DNA from: Candidatus Krumholzibacteriia bacterium | GTDB taxonomy: Bacteria; Krumholzibacteriota; Krumholzibacteriia; LZORAL124-64-63 | Reading direction: 5' to 3' | NCBI GenBank assembly: GCA_024763215.1 | Contig: JANTFX010000025.1 | Span: forward strand, 1 to 33,561 | DNA: 33,561 nt | Part shown: piece by piece, positions 24,708-32,233 of the stretch | How positions within the stretch are numbered: the first letter of the stretch is position 1 | Layout of the letters: every line of letters begins with the position of its first letter | Made by a program: the position numbers and the translations under genes | Notes under the pieces: model-generated | What the model was told of the DNA's origin: nothing | Database searches by the model: none | Seen by the model: the letters and a program-made list of their open reading frames with translations, nothing else

Positions 24708-26070
24708 GAGCGGCCGACTGCTGATCATCGACGATGATCAGGATTTCTGCGCGGACCTCGCCGCGGTGTTCTCGGCCCGCATGGATACCGGCGTGGCGTT
24801 CGACGGCCCTTCGGGTCTGGCTGAGCTCGGCCGCAAGGGGGCCGATGTGGTCCTGCTGGACCTGGATTTCGGCCCGGGCCGGGCCCACGGCCTGGAGATC
24901 CTGGAGCGGATCCTGGAGCATGAGGACCCGCCCGCGGTGATCATCCTGTCCGGTTCCCGTGAGATGCAGATGGTGGTGGAGGCGATCAAGCTGGGCGCGT
25001 TCCACTACGTGGTCAAACCCGCGGATGTCTCGCAGCTGGACAACCTGATCCGGCAGGCCCTGAAAATCAGGTTCGGTCGCTACGAGGTCAAGGCGTTCCA
25101 GGAGGAAGTGGGGCGCCTGACGGGGAACTTCATCGCCGGCGACGACAAGACCTTCGCCCTGCTGGAAAGGATCGAGAAGGTCGCTCCCACCGACACGACG
25201 GTGCTGATCACCGGCGAGTCGGGCACGGGCAAGGAGATGATCGCCAGGCGGATCCACGACGTCAGCGCGCGCCGGGCCAAACCCATGATCTGCCTCAACT
25301 GCGGGGCCGTGCCGCCGGAGCTCATCGAGTCGGAGATCTTCGGCCATGCCAAGGGCGCCTTCACCGGCGCGGTCGCCATGCGGGTGGGCAAGATGGAGCT
25401 GGCCGGCGAGGGCGATCTTTTTCTGGATGAGATCGGGGAGAGCCCCATCCCTTTCCAGGTCAAGCTGCTGCGCGCCATCGGGGAGAACGTACTGGTGCGC
25501 CTGGGGGAGCATCGCGAGGTGCCGGTCACCGCCCGCGTGCTGGCGGCCACCAGCGAGGATCTGGAAGAGGCGGTCAGCGAGGGGCGCTTTCGGGAGGCCC
25601 TGTACTACAGGCTGGACAGGTACCGTATCCAGGTGCCCCCACTACGTGAGCGCCGGGGTGATATCGAACCCCTGGCCCTGCATTTTCTGGGCACCTACTG
25701 CAAGGAATTCCACAAGCAGATCGACCGCTTCTCCCCCGCGGTCCTGGCCCGCTTCATGTCCGATCCCTGGCCCGGCAACGTGCGCCAGCTGCGCAACCTG
25801 ATCGAGGCGGCGGTGATCGACTGCGAGGGCAGCGTCATCAGCCTGGGCGATATCAGGACCAGGGGGCGGCCCCGGCGCGCGGCCGGCGGCGGCACCTTGA
25901 ATTACAAGGAGGCCATGGAGGATTTCCAGCGGGAATTCTTCCGCGTCCGGCTGACCGAAACCGGCGGCAACGTGACCCGGGCCGCGGCCAACTGCGGCAT
26001 GGCCCGGCAACAGTTCCAGAAGAAGCTGAGCAAGCTGGGGATCTCATCGCAGGAGTTCAAGGCGCCATAG
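24700..26070 (+). CDS. NtrC-family sigma-54-dependent response regulator
   Basis: A 456-aa activator. The receiver domain (1-120) has the acidic cluster DDD (11-13), phospho-acceptor D54 (VVLLDLDF), S84 and K106 (VVKPAD), so it should be phosphorylated. The AAA+ domain has GESGTGKE (172-179), the sigma-54-contacting GAFTGA (219-224) and Walker B GDLFLDE (238-244). A Fis-type helix-turn-helix closes it (TGGNVTRAAANCGMARQQFQ). All residues needed to activate sigma-54 RNA polymerase are present. GGAGGAG (24684-24690) precedes the ATG, which overlaps the glycosylase stop. No histidine kinase is adjacent, so it is an orphan. A sigma-54 promoter and paired direct repeats lie immediately downstream (26117-26312), making the next gene a likely target. 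Confidence 0.95.
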   Translation: MPESGRLLIIDDDQDFCADLAAVFSARMDTGVAFDGPSGLAELGRKGADVVLLDLDFGPGRAHGLEILERILEHEDPPAVIILSGSREMQMVVEAIKLGAFHYVVKPADVSQLDNLIRQALKIRFGRYEVKAFQEEVGRLTGNFIAGDDKTFALLERIEKVAPTDTTVLITGESGTGKEMIARRIHDVSARRAKPMICLNCGAVPPELIESEIFGHAKGAFTGAVAMRVGKMELAGEGDLFLDEIGESPIPFQVKLLRAIGENVLVRLGEHREVPVTARVLAATSEDLEEAVSEGRFREALYYRLDRYRIQVPPLRERRGDIEPLALHFLGTYCKEFHKQIDRFSPAVLARFMSDPWPGNVRQLRNLIEAAVIDCEGSVISLGDIRTRGRPRRAAGGGTLNYKEAMEDFQREFFRVRLTETGGNVTRAAANCGMARQQFQKKLSKLGISSQEFKAP

Positions 26071-26116
26071 CCCTCTCTCCTGCCCTGGAAATGGTGCCTG
26101 CCTTTTGCTTGGGGGT

Positions 26117-26206
26117 GCCTCTTTTTTGTGTCACCACGTAACCCTATGTCAGAAAAGGAAACAAAGCAAAAAGGGGGGGGTGGCCGCCTCTTTTTTGTGG
26201 CACCAC
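26117..26206 (+). repeat. Pair of 21-bp direct repeats, candidate enhancer sites for the NtrC-like regulator
   Basis: Copy 1 (26117-26137) and copy 2 (26186-26206) read GCCTCTTTTTTGTGNCACCAC and differ at one base (T131 or G200). They start 69 bp apart. Copy 2 contains the dyad TGTGG-CA-CCACA (26196-26207); copy 1 has the shorter GTG-T-CAC. Their dyads lie about 190 and 120 bp upstream of the sigma-54 start predicted at 26323, which is enhancer distance. An alternative is that the T6 runs make them terminator ends. Confidence 0.7.
26168..26196 (+). terminator. Possible terminator of the regulator gene, overlapping repeat copy 2
   Basis: AAAAAGGGG (26168-26176) can pair with CCTCTTTTT (26187-26195), using one G-U pair, around a 10-nt loop, and T6 ends at 26196. 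The A and T runs would let it work in both directions. It shares bases with the second direct repeat. Confidence 0.45.
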
Positions 26207-26296
26207 ATGGTATAGATGACAGGTTTTGTAATCTTTTTATGTCTCGTAACTGATATTTTTTCAGTAAGTTGCAAAATCCAGGAAAATTTCTTATCA

Positions 26297-26312
26297 AGGC
26301 ATGGCCCTTGCT
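26297..26312 (+). promoter_or_regulatory. Sigma-54 promoter
   Basis: AGGCATGGCCCTTGCT matches the -24/-12 consensus TGGCACG-N4-TTGCW. GG (26298-26299) and GC (26310-26311) are separated by exactly 10 nt, and TTGCT is perfect at -12. The only departures are the first T and C-to-T. The predicted start is an A at 26323. It lies downstream of an NtrC-type activator gene and its possible enhancer repeats. Confidence 0.75.
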
Positions 26313-26322
26313 ATATATTCGT

Positions 26323-26525
26323 ATCCTCTCTGCCGGGAATCTATAGGGATGGGAATTCATTGAGGCTGGTGGGGATGGGCAGCGCCTGTTTGGCATACTG
26401 GTGCGCTTATCGAATCAAACATCATCATGATTTGGATGGGGCGCTGCCTTGATCAATGTGGGGATCGTGAAAGCCGGAGGAATCAGGGCGAGGTTCTTTC
26501 GTGGATTTCCGGTCCCCACTTTTTT
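26323..26525 (+). ncRNA. Candidate sigma-54 small RNA or attenuated leader
   Basis: From the predicted start the transcript can fold in two parts. First, GGCAGCGCC (26378-26386) pairs with GGCGCTGCC (26440-26448), and the adjoining TGTTTG (26387-26392) pairs with CAAACA (26416-26421). Second, GTGGGGA (26458-26464) pairs with TCCCCAC (26513-26519), with GAAAG/CTTTC inside, directly followed by T6 (26520-26525). This looks like a terminator ending a ~200-nt RNA only 18 bases before the next start codon. No known riboswitch or sRNA family was recognised, and the rest of the 26071-26542 gap holds no convincing gene. Confidence 0.45.
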
Positions 26526-26542
26526 CAACCGGGGAAGATACC

Positions 26543-26923
26543 ATGCCGGATCCTGGTGCCCCCAAGCCCCGCCTGCTGATCATGACCGGAAGCCGGGAAC
26601 TGGATAGCGATCTCCACACCTGGCTGGATGCCGGTTATTCCGTGGCAACCGTTGACTCGGCCCGGGATCTACACGCGGCTTTGGCCACCGGGCCGGGCAC
26701 GGTCTTGATGGTTGATTCCCCCGCTACTCCCCTGGAGATCCAGCTGCCGGAACTGGCCGCGGCCGCCCTGGGCAAAGGCTGGCGTGTGATCCGGTTGGCC
26801 GCGGATACGGGCCACTACGATTCCCGCTGGGACCGCGGGGTGATCCATCTGCCCCTGGGTGTCAGGCCCAAGGTCCTGCTGGCGGCCATCAAGGGGTTGC
26901 ACCGCAAACGGGCCGGGGGATAG
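26543..26923 (+). CDS. Small degenerate receiver-like protein
   Basis: A 126-aa protein with the alternating pattern of a response-regulator receiver: RLLIMTG, a helix, YSVATVDSARDL, TVLMVDSPATP, WRVIRLAAD and a final PKVLLAAIKGLHRKR helix. The acidic pair after strand 1 is missing (MTGSRE) and the Lys-Pro after strand 5 is replaced (HLPLG). The Asp in LMVDS sits where the phospho-acceptor would be, but the pocket is incomplete, so phosphorylation is doubtful. No output domain is present. The ATG at 26543 has GGGGA 7 nt upstream; a GTG at 26501 is in frame but lies inside the terminator-like loop. It follows a sigma-54 promoter and a structured leader. A role as partner or antagonist of the upstream regulator is inference. 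Confidence 0.6.
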   Translation: MPDPGAPKPRLLIMTGSRELDSDLHTWLDAGYSVATVDSARDLHAALATGPGTVLMVDSPATPLEIQLPELAAAALGKGWRVIRLAADTGHYDSRWDRGVIHLPLGVRPKVLLAAIKGLHRKRAGG

Positions 26924-26938
26924 GCGGGCTTCCTGCAG

Positions 26939-28387
26939 CTAGGACCCGATCAGGATCGGCATCCCCATCCACGGCCAGATCTTCCAGACGAACACCGCCA
27001 GCACCGCCAGCAGCATGATGCTGGGCGGGATCCCGTACAGGAAGAACTCCCTGGCGCGGAACTGGTGGCTTTCAAAGGCGATGGCGTTGGGCGCGGCTCC
27101 GACCAGCAGCATGAAGGGCATGCCGGCCGCGGCCAGGGAGGCGAACATCACGATCTCGGGTTCCACGCCGATGAACGGCGCCATGACCAGGGCCACCGGC
27201 AAGGTGATGGCGATGGCGGCCACGTTCATGATGAAGTTGGTCATCATCAACACGAAGAACGCGATCCCCATGATGAACACCAACCAGGGCGCCTGGCTGA
27301 ACCAGGACAGCCAGCCGATGGCCAGCCACTCGGCCGCGCCGGTCTGCCACAGGCAGAATCCGATGCTCATGGCCCCCCCGAACAGCAGGACGATGTTCCA
27401 GGGCACGGCCTCGAGGTCCTTGAGGCTGAGGATGTCCAGCAGGAAGAAGAGCATGACCGCCGAGAGGATGATGGCGCTCTTGTTGATGTGGCCCAAAGCC
27501 GGCACGAAGGCGCGCAGCATCAGGGCCAGGACCATGGTGAAGGCGATCACCAGGGTGGCGGCCTCCTTGCGGGACATGCCGCCGAGCCCCGCGGCCAGGT
27601 CTTCGGCCTTGGCGTGCAAACCGGGCAGACGGGGCCGCTCGGGGGGGAAGACCACGCACACGTAGGCCCACAGCAACAGGACCATGATCACGCCCAGAGG
27701 CAGCATGAACTTGGTCAGCTCGAAGAAGGAGATCTCCTGCCCGGTCAGCTGCTTGAAGAACCCGATGGCCACGGCCCCGCGGGCGGCTCCCAGCAGGGTG
27801 ATGATGCTGCCGGCGCCAGCGGTCCAGGCCATGCCGATGAACAGGCCCTTGCCGAAGACCGTGGGGTGGCCCTTCGGCTCGTAGAGGTTGTGCACGATCA
27901 ACAACAGGGGGAACAAGGCCGCAGCGACCGCGGTGTGGGCCATGAACAGCGTCAGGAACGCCGTCAGGCCGAAGGCGCCCAGATAGATGATGCGCGTGTC
28001 CTCGGAGACCCGAGACAGCACCTGGAAGGCGAGGCGGCGAGTCAGCCCGGTCTTGACGAAGGCGGCGCCGATGAGCAGGGAGCCGAAGATGAACCACACC
28101 GACGGGTCCATGTAGTCGGTCAGGGCCGTGCGGGTGTCGCGGATCAGCCACAGGGACTGGATCACACCGATACCGATGGCGGTGATGCCGACGGGGATCA
28201 CCTCGAACACCCACCAGATGCCCGCCAGCAGGAACAGCCCCAGGGCGGCCTTGCCTTCGTGGCTCAAAAAGACGGGGCTGCCGTGGGGGTCGGTGACGGC
28301 CGGAAAGTTCGGCGCGGTCAGGATGCCGATGAACACCACCAGACCGAACAGGAAGGGGATCAGCCGTTTGCGGGAGCGGAAGATCAT
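26939..28387 (-). CDS. SLC13/DASS-family anion transporter with altered sodium motifs
   Basis: A 482-aa polytopic inner-membrane protein with about eleven hydrophobic helices. It resembles the divalent anion:sodium symporter family (sulfate, dicarboxylates). The two helix-hairpin repeats are recognisable but divergent. The first SNT motif reads MAHTAVAAALFPL and its partner LLGAARGAVA lacks the usual TPPN. The second keeps TNFIMNVAAIAITLP with VGAAPNAIAF, close to the canonical GTxPN. This asymmetry suggests changed ion coupling or substrate. The start at 28387 gives a normal N-terminus (MIFRSRKRLIPFLFG) and overlaps the upstream methyltransferase stop by ATGA, so both are in one minus-strand operon. 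Substrate unknown. Confidence 0.75.
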   Translation of the reverse strand: MIFRSRKRLIPFLFGLVVFIGILTAPNFPAVTDPHGSPVFLSHEGKAALGLFLLAGIWWVFEVIPVGITAIGIGVIQSLWLIRDTRTALTDYMDPSVWFIFGSLLIGAAFVKTGLTRRLAFQVLSRVSEDTRIIYLGAFGLTAFLTLFMAHTAVAAALFPLLLIVHNLYEPKGHPTVFGKGLFIGMAWTAGAGSIITLLGAARGAVAIGFFKQLTGQEISFFELTKFMLPLGVIMVLLLWAYVCVVFPPERPRLPGLHAKAEDLAAGLGGMSRKEAATLVIAFTMVLALMLRAFVPALGHINKSAIILSAVMLFFLLDILSLKDLEAVPWNIVLLFGGAMSIGFCLWQTGAAEWLAIGWLSWFSQAPWLVFIMGIAFFVLMMTNFIMNVAAIAITLPVALVMAPFIGVEPEIVMFASLAAAGMPFMLLVGAAPNAIAFESHQFRAREFFLYGIPPSIMLLAVLAVFVWKIWPWMGMPILIGS

Positions 28388-29319
28388 GTGGTCTTGTCGT
28401 CCCTTTCGGCGGATCGGCGACGGGTGATCACCAGGGGGAACTCGAGCTCGGGATCCACCCCGGTGACGGGAGGCCGGCGGACCGGGTCGGTGAGCCCGCA
28501 CCGCGACAGCATGGCATCCAGGTCCGGTTCCGTCCAGCACTGGTGGCACTGGCAGTATTCCTGCAGGTTACCCGATTCGATCTCCAGGATCCAGTGGGCG
28601 TGGGCTTCGGTCATCACATCGGCAAACCAGGTGTACTCCTGAAGCCACAGATGGGGCTGGTCGCTGAAGGGGGAGCGAGGGACCAGGTCCCAGGTCGTGC
28701 CGCTGTCCCGGGTGAACATGCCCTCGGGCACGTATTCCAGGATGAACAGGCCGCCCGGGCGCAGGCAGGCCGCCAGCCGGGCCAGGATAAGCGGGGCGCG
28801 GGCGGCGGAAAAGCCGTGGAAATCCCCGAACCACCAGGTCATCACATCGACCGGTCCGAAGGTGGCGCCGACCCTGGCGGGCAGGTCATCCTGCAGATGT
28901 TCCAGGTCGGCGTGCAGGAAGCGGCAGTCCAGGCCCTGGGCCACCGCCTGCCTGCGCGCGTGGTCCAGGGCGGCGGGGGAGATGTCCAGGCCCGTGCAGC
29001 GGTGGCCGCGGCGGGCCAGCTCGTGGCCGTAAAGGCCCGGGCCGCAGCCGATATCCAGGACATGGCAGGGGCCTGCCTGGTCCGGGAGCATGGTGGACGC
29101 AGTCTGCAGCAGCCAGTCGATGTGGGCGGAAATCACCTCGGGGCGGCGGGTGCCCTGGTTGGTTGCGGGGTCGAGCTGCACGGCAAGGGCCCGCTCGCTG
29201 AAGGCCCGGTCGGCCCAGGGGAAGCTCTCGAGCCCGCCCCAGGGCTTCATGTGCCGGCGGGCCTTGTCCATGCGCCTGAGGGCGCGGGTGTGCTTGTTGG
29301 CGAAGGGCGGCAGGCGCAT
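28384..29319 (-). CDS. Class I SAM-dependent methyltransferase
   Basis: A 311-aa protein. Residues about 85-200 are a Rossmann methyltransferase core with motif I VLDIGCGPGLYGHELA, the acidic end of strand 2 in CTGLDISPAALDHAR, and FLHADLEHL as motif II. Downstream there are aromatic-rich segments (VMTWWFGDFHGFS, HLWLQEYTWFADVM) and a CQCHQCW cluster near the C-terminus that is not part of the core and may bind metal or shape the substrate pocket. The substrate cannot be named. The start at 29319 (MRLPPFANKH) has GGAG about 12 nt upstream; an in-frame extension to 29418 is less likely. It is coupled to the SLC13-like transporter gene. Confidence 0.8.
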   Translation of the reverse strand: MRLPPFANKHTRALRRMDKARRHMKPWGGLESFPWADRAFSERALAVQLDPATNQGTRRPEVISAHIDWLLQTASTMLPDQAGPCHVLDIGCGPGLYGHELARRGHRCTGLDISPAALDHARRQAVAQGLDCRFLHADLEHLQDDLPARVGATFGPVDVMTWWFGDFHGFSAARAPLILARLAACLRPGGLFILEYVPEGMFTRDSGTTWDLVPRSPFSDQPHLWLQEYTWFADVMTEAHAHWILEIESGNLQEYCQCHQCWTEPDLDAMLSRCGLTDPVRRPPVTGVDPELEFPLVITRRRSAERDDKTT

Positions 29320-29457
29320 GACTTTCGACTCCGCAAGTTGACGGTCGGACGGGAGGCAGGTCCGGGCAAGTAATCCCCCGGCCGCAGGGACGGCCAGCAG
29401 GCTTGTCGACTGTGGCACGGGCCCCTTTCGCCTGCATTATCGGGAGCCCACGGAAAG

Positions 29458-29566
29458 TTTTCCACCGTGAAAGCGGATTGTCCCCAGGTTTTCCACGCCC
29501 GGCGTCAGGTTGCCCGGAGGTTTGTCCCCATGTTGTCCACAGGATTGTGGGGGCATGCCGGGCGTG
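29458..29566. other. DnaA-box-like cluster within a nested inverted repeat
   Basis: Five same-strand 9-mers resemble DnaA boxes: TTTTCCACC (29458), TTGTCCCCA (29478), TTTTCCACG (29489), TTGTCCCCA (29522) and TTGTCCACA (29533, equal to the actinobacterial consensus). CACGCCCGGC (29494-29503) and GCCGGGCGTG (29557-29566) are a perfect 10-bp inverted repeat, with CCCCA/TGGGG (29526-29530 with 29548-29552) nested inside it; the best box lies at the apex. No AT-rich unwinding region is visible. The rest of the gap 29320-29664 holds the promoter regions of the flanking divergent genes. Confidence 0.5.
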
Positions 29567-29664
29567 AAGTTTGGGGCGGTGCGGGGGGTGTGGTACATTG
29601 CTGGGAAGGCTGGTAAGGCATGCTAGGCTGAGGAGATGGTGGTTTTGCTGAAGGATGTAACCGC

Positions 29665-30714
29665 ATGAGTGAAAACCTGCCGCAAAAAGGGCAGTTTCTG
29701 GTTTACGAGGCGGAAGATGGTCGGATCAAGATCGATGTCCGGCTTGAGGATGAGACCGTCTGGCTGACGCAACCCTTGATGGCGGAACTGTTTCAAACGA
29801 CCCAACAGAATATCAGTCAGCATATTCAGAATATATACGAAGAAAGCGAGTTGCCGCCGGAGACAACTCACAAGAAATTCTTGTCGGTTCGTCTGGAGGG
29901 GACCCGACAGGTTCGGCGTAACTTGGACTTCTACAACCTGGACATGATCATCTCGGTGGGTTACCGGGTAAAAAGCCGTGTGGCCACCCGGTTCCGTATC
30001 TGGGCCACGCAACGGTTGCGTGAATACATCGTCAAAGGTTTTGTGCTGGATGACGAGCGGTTGAAAAACCCGGACCAGCCCTTCGACTACTTCGAAGAAC
30101 TGCTACGCCGCATCCAGGATATCCGGACCTCGGAACGGCGGTTCTACCAGAAGATCACCGATATCTACGCCACCAGCATCGATTACGATCCGACACAGCA
30201 GATCAGCATCGACTTTTTCAAAACCGTGCAGAACAAGATGCATTGGGCCATCACCGGTAAGACTGCAGCGGAAATCATTCACGAACGTGCCGATGGCGAC
30301 AAGCCCAACATGGGGCTGACAACCTGGCGGGGAGCCAGGGTCCGTAAACAGGATGTGGCGATCGCAAAGAACTATCTGGGCGAAGAAGAACTGCGCGCCT
30401 TGAACAACCTCGTGGAACAGTACCTGATCTTCGCCGAAGGACAGGCCATGCGCCGCATCCCCATGCACATGGCTGACTGGATCAAGAAGCTCGATGCCTT
30501 TCTGGATCTCAACGAACGGCATATCCTTACCCATGCCGGGAAGATTTCCCACGCGATGGCCAAAGAACTGGCGGAGCAGGAATACGAGAAATTCAATGCT
30601 CGCCTTATTGCTCAAAACGATGCCGCCCTTTCCGACTTCGACCGAACGATCAAACAGATTGAAGCGAGGAAACAGGCTGGAGGGCTGACTACGAGTGACG
30701 AAGGCGAAGCATGA
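29665..30714 (+). CDS. RhuM-family protein, probably acquired
   Basis: A 349-aa member of the RhuM family (named from Salmonella pathogenicity island 3; function unresolved). The N-terminal half has the family pattern: VWLTQPLMAELFQTTQQNIS, a helix-turn-helix-like segment, then QVRRNLDFYNLDMIISVGYR and ATRFRIWATQRLREYIVKGF. The C-terminal half is helical and charged (MRRIPMHMADWIKKLDAFL). The gene uses more A/T at third positions than its neighbours and lies in a boundary between unrelated operons, both signs of transfer. Such genes turn up in genomic islands and near restriction or toxin systems, none of which is seen here. AAGGA is about 9 nt before the ATG. No insertion sequence or repeat borders were found. 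Confidence 0.85.
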   Translation: MSENLPQKGQFLVYEAEDGRIKIDVRLEDETVWLTQPLMAELFQTTQQNISQHIQNIYEESELPPETTHKKFLSVRLEGTRQVRRNLDFYNLDMIISVGYRVKSRVATRFRIWATQRLREYIVKGFVLDDERLKNPDQPFDYFEELLRRIQDIRTSERRFYQKITDIYATSIDYDPTQQISIDFFKTVQNKMHWAITGKTAAEIIHERADGDKPNMGLTTWRGARVRKQDVAIAKNYLGEEELRALNNLVEQYLIFAEGQAMRRIPMHMADWIKKLDAFLDLNERHILTHAGKISHAMAKELAEQEYEKFNARLIAQNDAALSDFDRTIKQIEARKQAGGLTTSDEGEA

Positions 30715-30763
30715 GCAAATGCCGAACAGCACAACCGGTTGCAGGACGAAAAAGGATGATCAC

Positions 30764-32227
30764 ATGGAAATGAAACCCCGGCAGGATCACATGCCCTCGG
30801 CCGAAGCTGCGGCCGCCGAACGCCGCTCCCTGCACTCGGCCTTCGGCTACGACCAGTTGCCCAAGGACCGGCGTCCGCCCTTCAGCGAGGAGGCCGAACA
30901 GGCCGTGCTCGGGGCGGTCATGGTCGACCGCGAGGCCGTCGGCCTGGCGCGCGAGAAGATCACCCACACGGATTTCTACCGCCTCGAACACCAGATCATC
31001 TTCCGGGCCATGTGCCGCCTGTACGAGAACGACCAGGCCATCGATCCCATCACCGTGGGGGACATGCTGCAGAAATCCGCCGAGGAGTTCCTGGACAAGC
31101 GGCAGCTCAAGGCCCTGCGCGGGCGCGACCTGCTGGATGTCGTGGGGGGGATGGATTTCCTGATCGACCTGGCCGGCATGATGGGGACGGCCGCCAACGT
31201 GGTCTTCCACGCGGGCATCGTGCGAGAGAAGGCCGTGCTCAGGCATCTGATCTCGGTTTCGACCTCCATCGCGGGCGAGGCCTACGAGGGCCAGGACGAG
31301 GCCGCCGCCATCCTGGACCGCGCCCAGGGCCGCATCTACGAGATCAGCGAGCAGTCCGACACCGAGGGCTTTTCCGGGGTCGAGAGCATCGTACCGGTGA
31401 CCTTCAAGTCGATCGAGGAGGCTTTCCAGAGCAATTCCGACGTGACGGGTCTGCGCACGGGATTTTCCGAGATGGATCGCAAGACCGGCGGGCTGCAGAA
31501 GTCCGACCTGATCATCCTGGCCGCCAGGCCGTCCATGGGCAAGACCTCGCTGGCGCTGAACCTCGCCTACCACGTGGCGGTGAACGAGGAAACTCCGGTG
31601 GGGATCTTCAGCCTGGAGATGAGCCGCGAGCAGCTGGTCATGCGCATGCTCGGCAGCAGCGCCGGCTTCAACCTGCACAACCTCAGGCGCGGCAAGCTGC
31701 GCGCCGAGGACTGGCCGCGGCTGACCGCCGCCTGCGAGCAGCTCTCCAGGGCGCCGATCTTCATCGACGACAACAGCGGCATCTCGGTGCTGGAGATGAA
31801 GGCCAAGGCACGGCGCCTCAAGCAGCAGCACGGCCTGGGCCTGGTCATCATCGACTACCTGCAGCTGATGAGCTCGCCGGGCCGGGTCGAGAACCGCCAG
31901 CAGGAGATCTCGGCCATCAGCCGGAACCTCAAGGGCATGGCCAAGGATCTGGACGTGCCCGTGCTCGCCTTGAGCCAGCTGTCGCGCGGGGTCGAGGCTC
32001 GCACCGACCACCGGCCGATGCTGAGCGATCTGCGCGAGTCCGGCGCCATCGAGCAGGATGCCGACCTGGTGCTGTTCATCTTCCGGGAAGAGGTCTACAA
32101 GCCCGACGATGAGACCGTCAAGAACATGGCCTCGATCATCATCGGCAAGCAGCGCAACGGGCCCATCGGCCAGTTCGACCTGCATTTCCACAAGGAGTTC
32201 ACGCGGTTCGCGGATCTGGCGCGGTAG
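30764..32227 (+). CDS. dnaB: Replicative DNA helicase DnaB
   Basis: The hexameric helicase that opens the replication fork. The N-terminal helical domain (about 35-140) has EEAEQAVLGAVMVDRE. The RecA domain carries Walker A ARPSMGKTS, then SLEMSREQLVMRM, Walker B LVIIDYLQLM, and the C-terminal motifs LSQLSRGVEAR and LRESGAIEQDADLVLFIFR. No intein is present and the length (487 aa) is normal apart from a short extra N-terminal tail. The ATG at 30764 has AAGGA about 8 nt upstream; an in-frame start at 30695 would overlap the rhuM gene. dnaB often sits beside rpsR-rplI; here it follows a foreign-looking gene and a DnaA-box-like cluster. Confidence 0.96.
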   Translation: MEMKPRQDHMPSAEAAAAERRSLHSAFGYDQLPKDRRPPFSEEAEQAVLGAVMVDREAVGLAREKITHTDFYRLEHQIIFRAMCRLYENDQAIDPITVGDMLQKSAEEFLDKRQLKALRGRDLLDVVGGMDFLIDLAGMMGTAANVVFHAGIVREKAVLRHLISVSTSIAGEAYEGQDEAAAILDRAQGRIYEISEQSDTEGFSGVESIVPVTFKSIEEAFQSNSDVTGLRTGFSEMDRKTGGLQKSDLIILAARPSMGKTSLALNLAYHVAVNEETPVGIFSLEMSREQLVMRMLGSSAGFNLHNLRRGKLRAEDWPRLTAACEQLSRAPIFIDDNSGISVLEMKAKARRLKQQHGLGLVIIDYLQLMSSPGRVENRQQEISAISRNLKGMAKDLDVPVLALSQLSRGVEARTDHRPMLSDLRESGAIEQDADLVLFIFREEVYKPDDETVKNMASIIIGKQRNGPIGQFDLHFHKEFTRFADLAR

Positions 32228-32233
32228 TGCGGA

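Noticed and set aside
26198-26211. TGGCAC in repeat copy 2 as a second -24 element
   Set aside because: The bases 12 nt downstream are not GC, so the -12 element is missing.
26216-26452. 78-codon frame on the plus strand with a hydrophobic start
   Set aside because: It overlaps the sigma-54 promoter and the structured leader, has no ribosome site, and its composition follows the AT-rich spacer rather than coding sequence.
26458-26525. c-di-GMP (GEMM) riboswitch, suggested by GAAAGCCGGAGG and by c-di-GMP genes in the window
   Set aside because: The conserved GEMM core and tetraloop-receptor arrangement are not present; similarity is limited to a short GC-rich word.
29320-29664. Calling this spacer a replication origin outright
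   Set aside because: No dnaA, dnaN, gyrase or parAB nearby and no AT-rich unwinding stretch; only the box cluster and dyad can be supported.
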